Position numbers and translations under genes: made by a program
NCBI GenBank assembly: GCA_900557355.1
Contig: USSR01000055.1
Location: 1 to 17,687 of the forward strand
Source of the DNA: an uncultured Bacteroides sp.
Lineage (GTDB): Bacteria > Bacteroidota > Bacteroidia > Bacteroidales > Bacteroidaceae
Reading direction: 5' to 3'
Length of the DNA: 17,687 nt
The notes under the pieces: generated by a model
What the model saw: only the letters and a program-made list of their open reading frames with translations
Databases searched by the model: none
Told to the model about the DNA's origin: nothing
In this document: piece after piece, positions 17,667 to 17,687 of the stretch
How the letters are laid out: each line of letters opens with the position of its first letter
Numbering within the stretch: position 1 is the stretch's first letter

Positions 17667-17687
17667 ATTCTATGCCCTTTTTCTTTT

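Noticed and set aside
1..17687. Searched for tRNA, rRNA, CRISPR repeats, insertion sequences, integrase genes, invertible promoter repeats and riboswitches
   Set aside because: None was recognised; nearly all of the window is dense minus-strand coding sequence with gaps under 60 bases apart from the right edge.

Overview
The window is almost certainly chromosomal DNA of a gut Bacteroidales, most likely Bacteroides or a close relative. It holds a SusC/SusD pair, many lipoproteins with short Bacteroidetes-type signal peptides, BACON and fimbrillin-like modules, AT-rich gaps and weak or absent Shine-Dalgarno sites. Species cannot be fixed from the sequence alone. All recognisable genes lie on the minus strand and form one tightly packed run of nine, a pectin (homogalacturonan) polysaccharide utilization locus. 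It resembles in kind the known pectin loci of B. thetaiotaomicron (established knowledge, not an alignment).

Read in the direction of transcription, from right to left: (1) a FimB/Mfa2-like lipoprotein (17614-16730); (2) a lipoprotein with an Mfa2-like N-terminal part and a DUF4957/DUF5123-type beta-helix (16717-14912); (3) a surface pectate lyase of family PL1 with three BACON-like domains (14877-12490); (4) the SusC-type TonB-dependent transporter (12448-9233); (5) its SusD partner (9207-7306); (6) a lipoprotein with two Fn3-like domains and a beta-helix (7285-5633); (7) a lipoprotein with a fimbrillin-like domain and a beta-helix (5577-3721); (8) a CE8 pectinesterase carrying the same type of fimbrillin-like domain (3679-1268); (9) a GH28 polygalacturonase cut by the left edge (1242 to beyond 1). 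Gaps between genes are about 12 to 55 bases, with no terminator-like hairpin seen, so a single operon is likely.

Proposed division of labour (inference from families): the pectinesterase removes methyl esters and the PL1 lyase cuts the de-esterified backbone at the cell surface. The beta-helix lipoproteins and SusD bind the chains, SusC imports oligogalacturonides, and the GH28 enzyme shortens them, probably in the periplasm. No regulator, GH105 or inner-membrane transporter is in the window.

Points that deserve attention: three beta-helix lipoproteins share a C-terminal GD-x-x-W signature but have three different N-terminal modules. A fimbrillin-like domain plus an almost identical acidic linker is shared between one of them and the pectinesterase. 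The pectinesterase lacks the canonical LGRPW arginine. One beta-helix protein carries a lyase-like GQ-APGDG turn. FimB/Mfa2-type and fimbrillin-type parts occur together inside a glycan-degrading operon.
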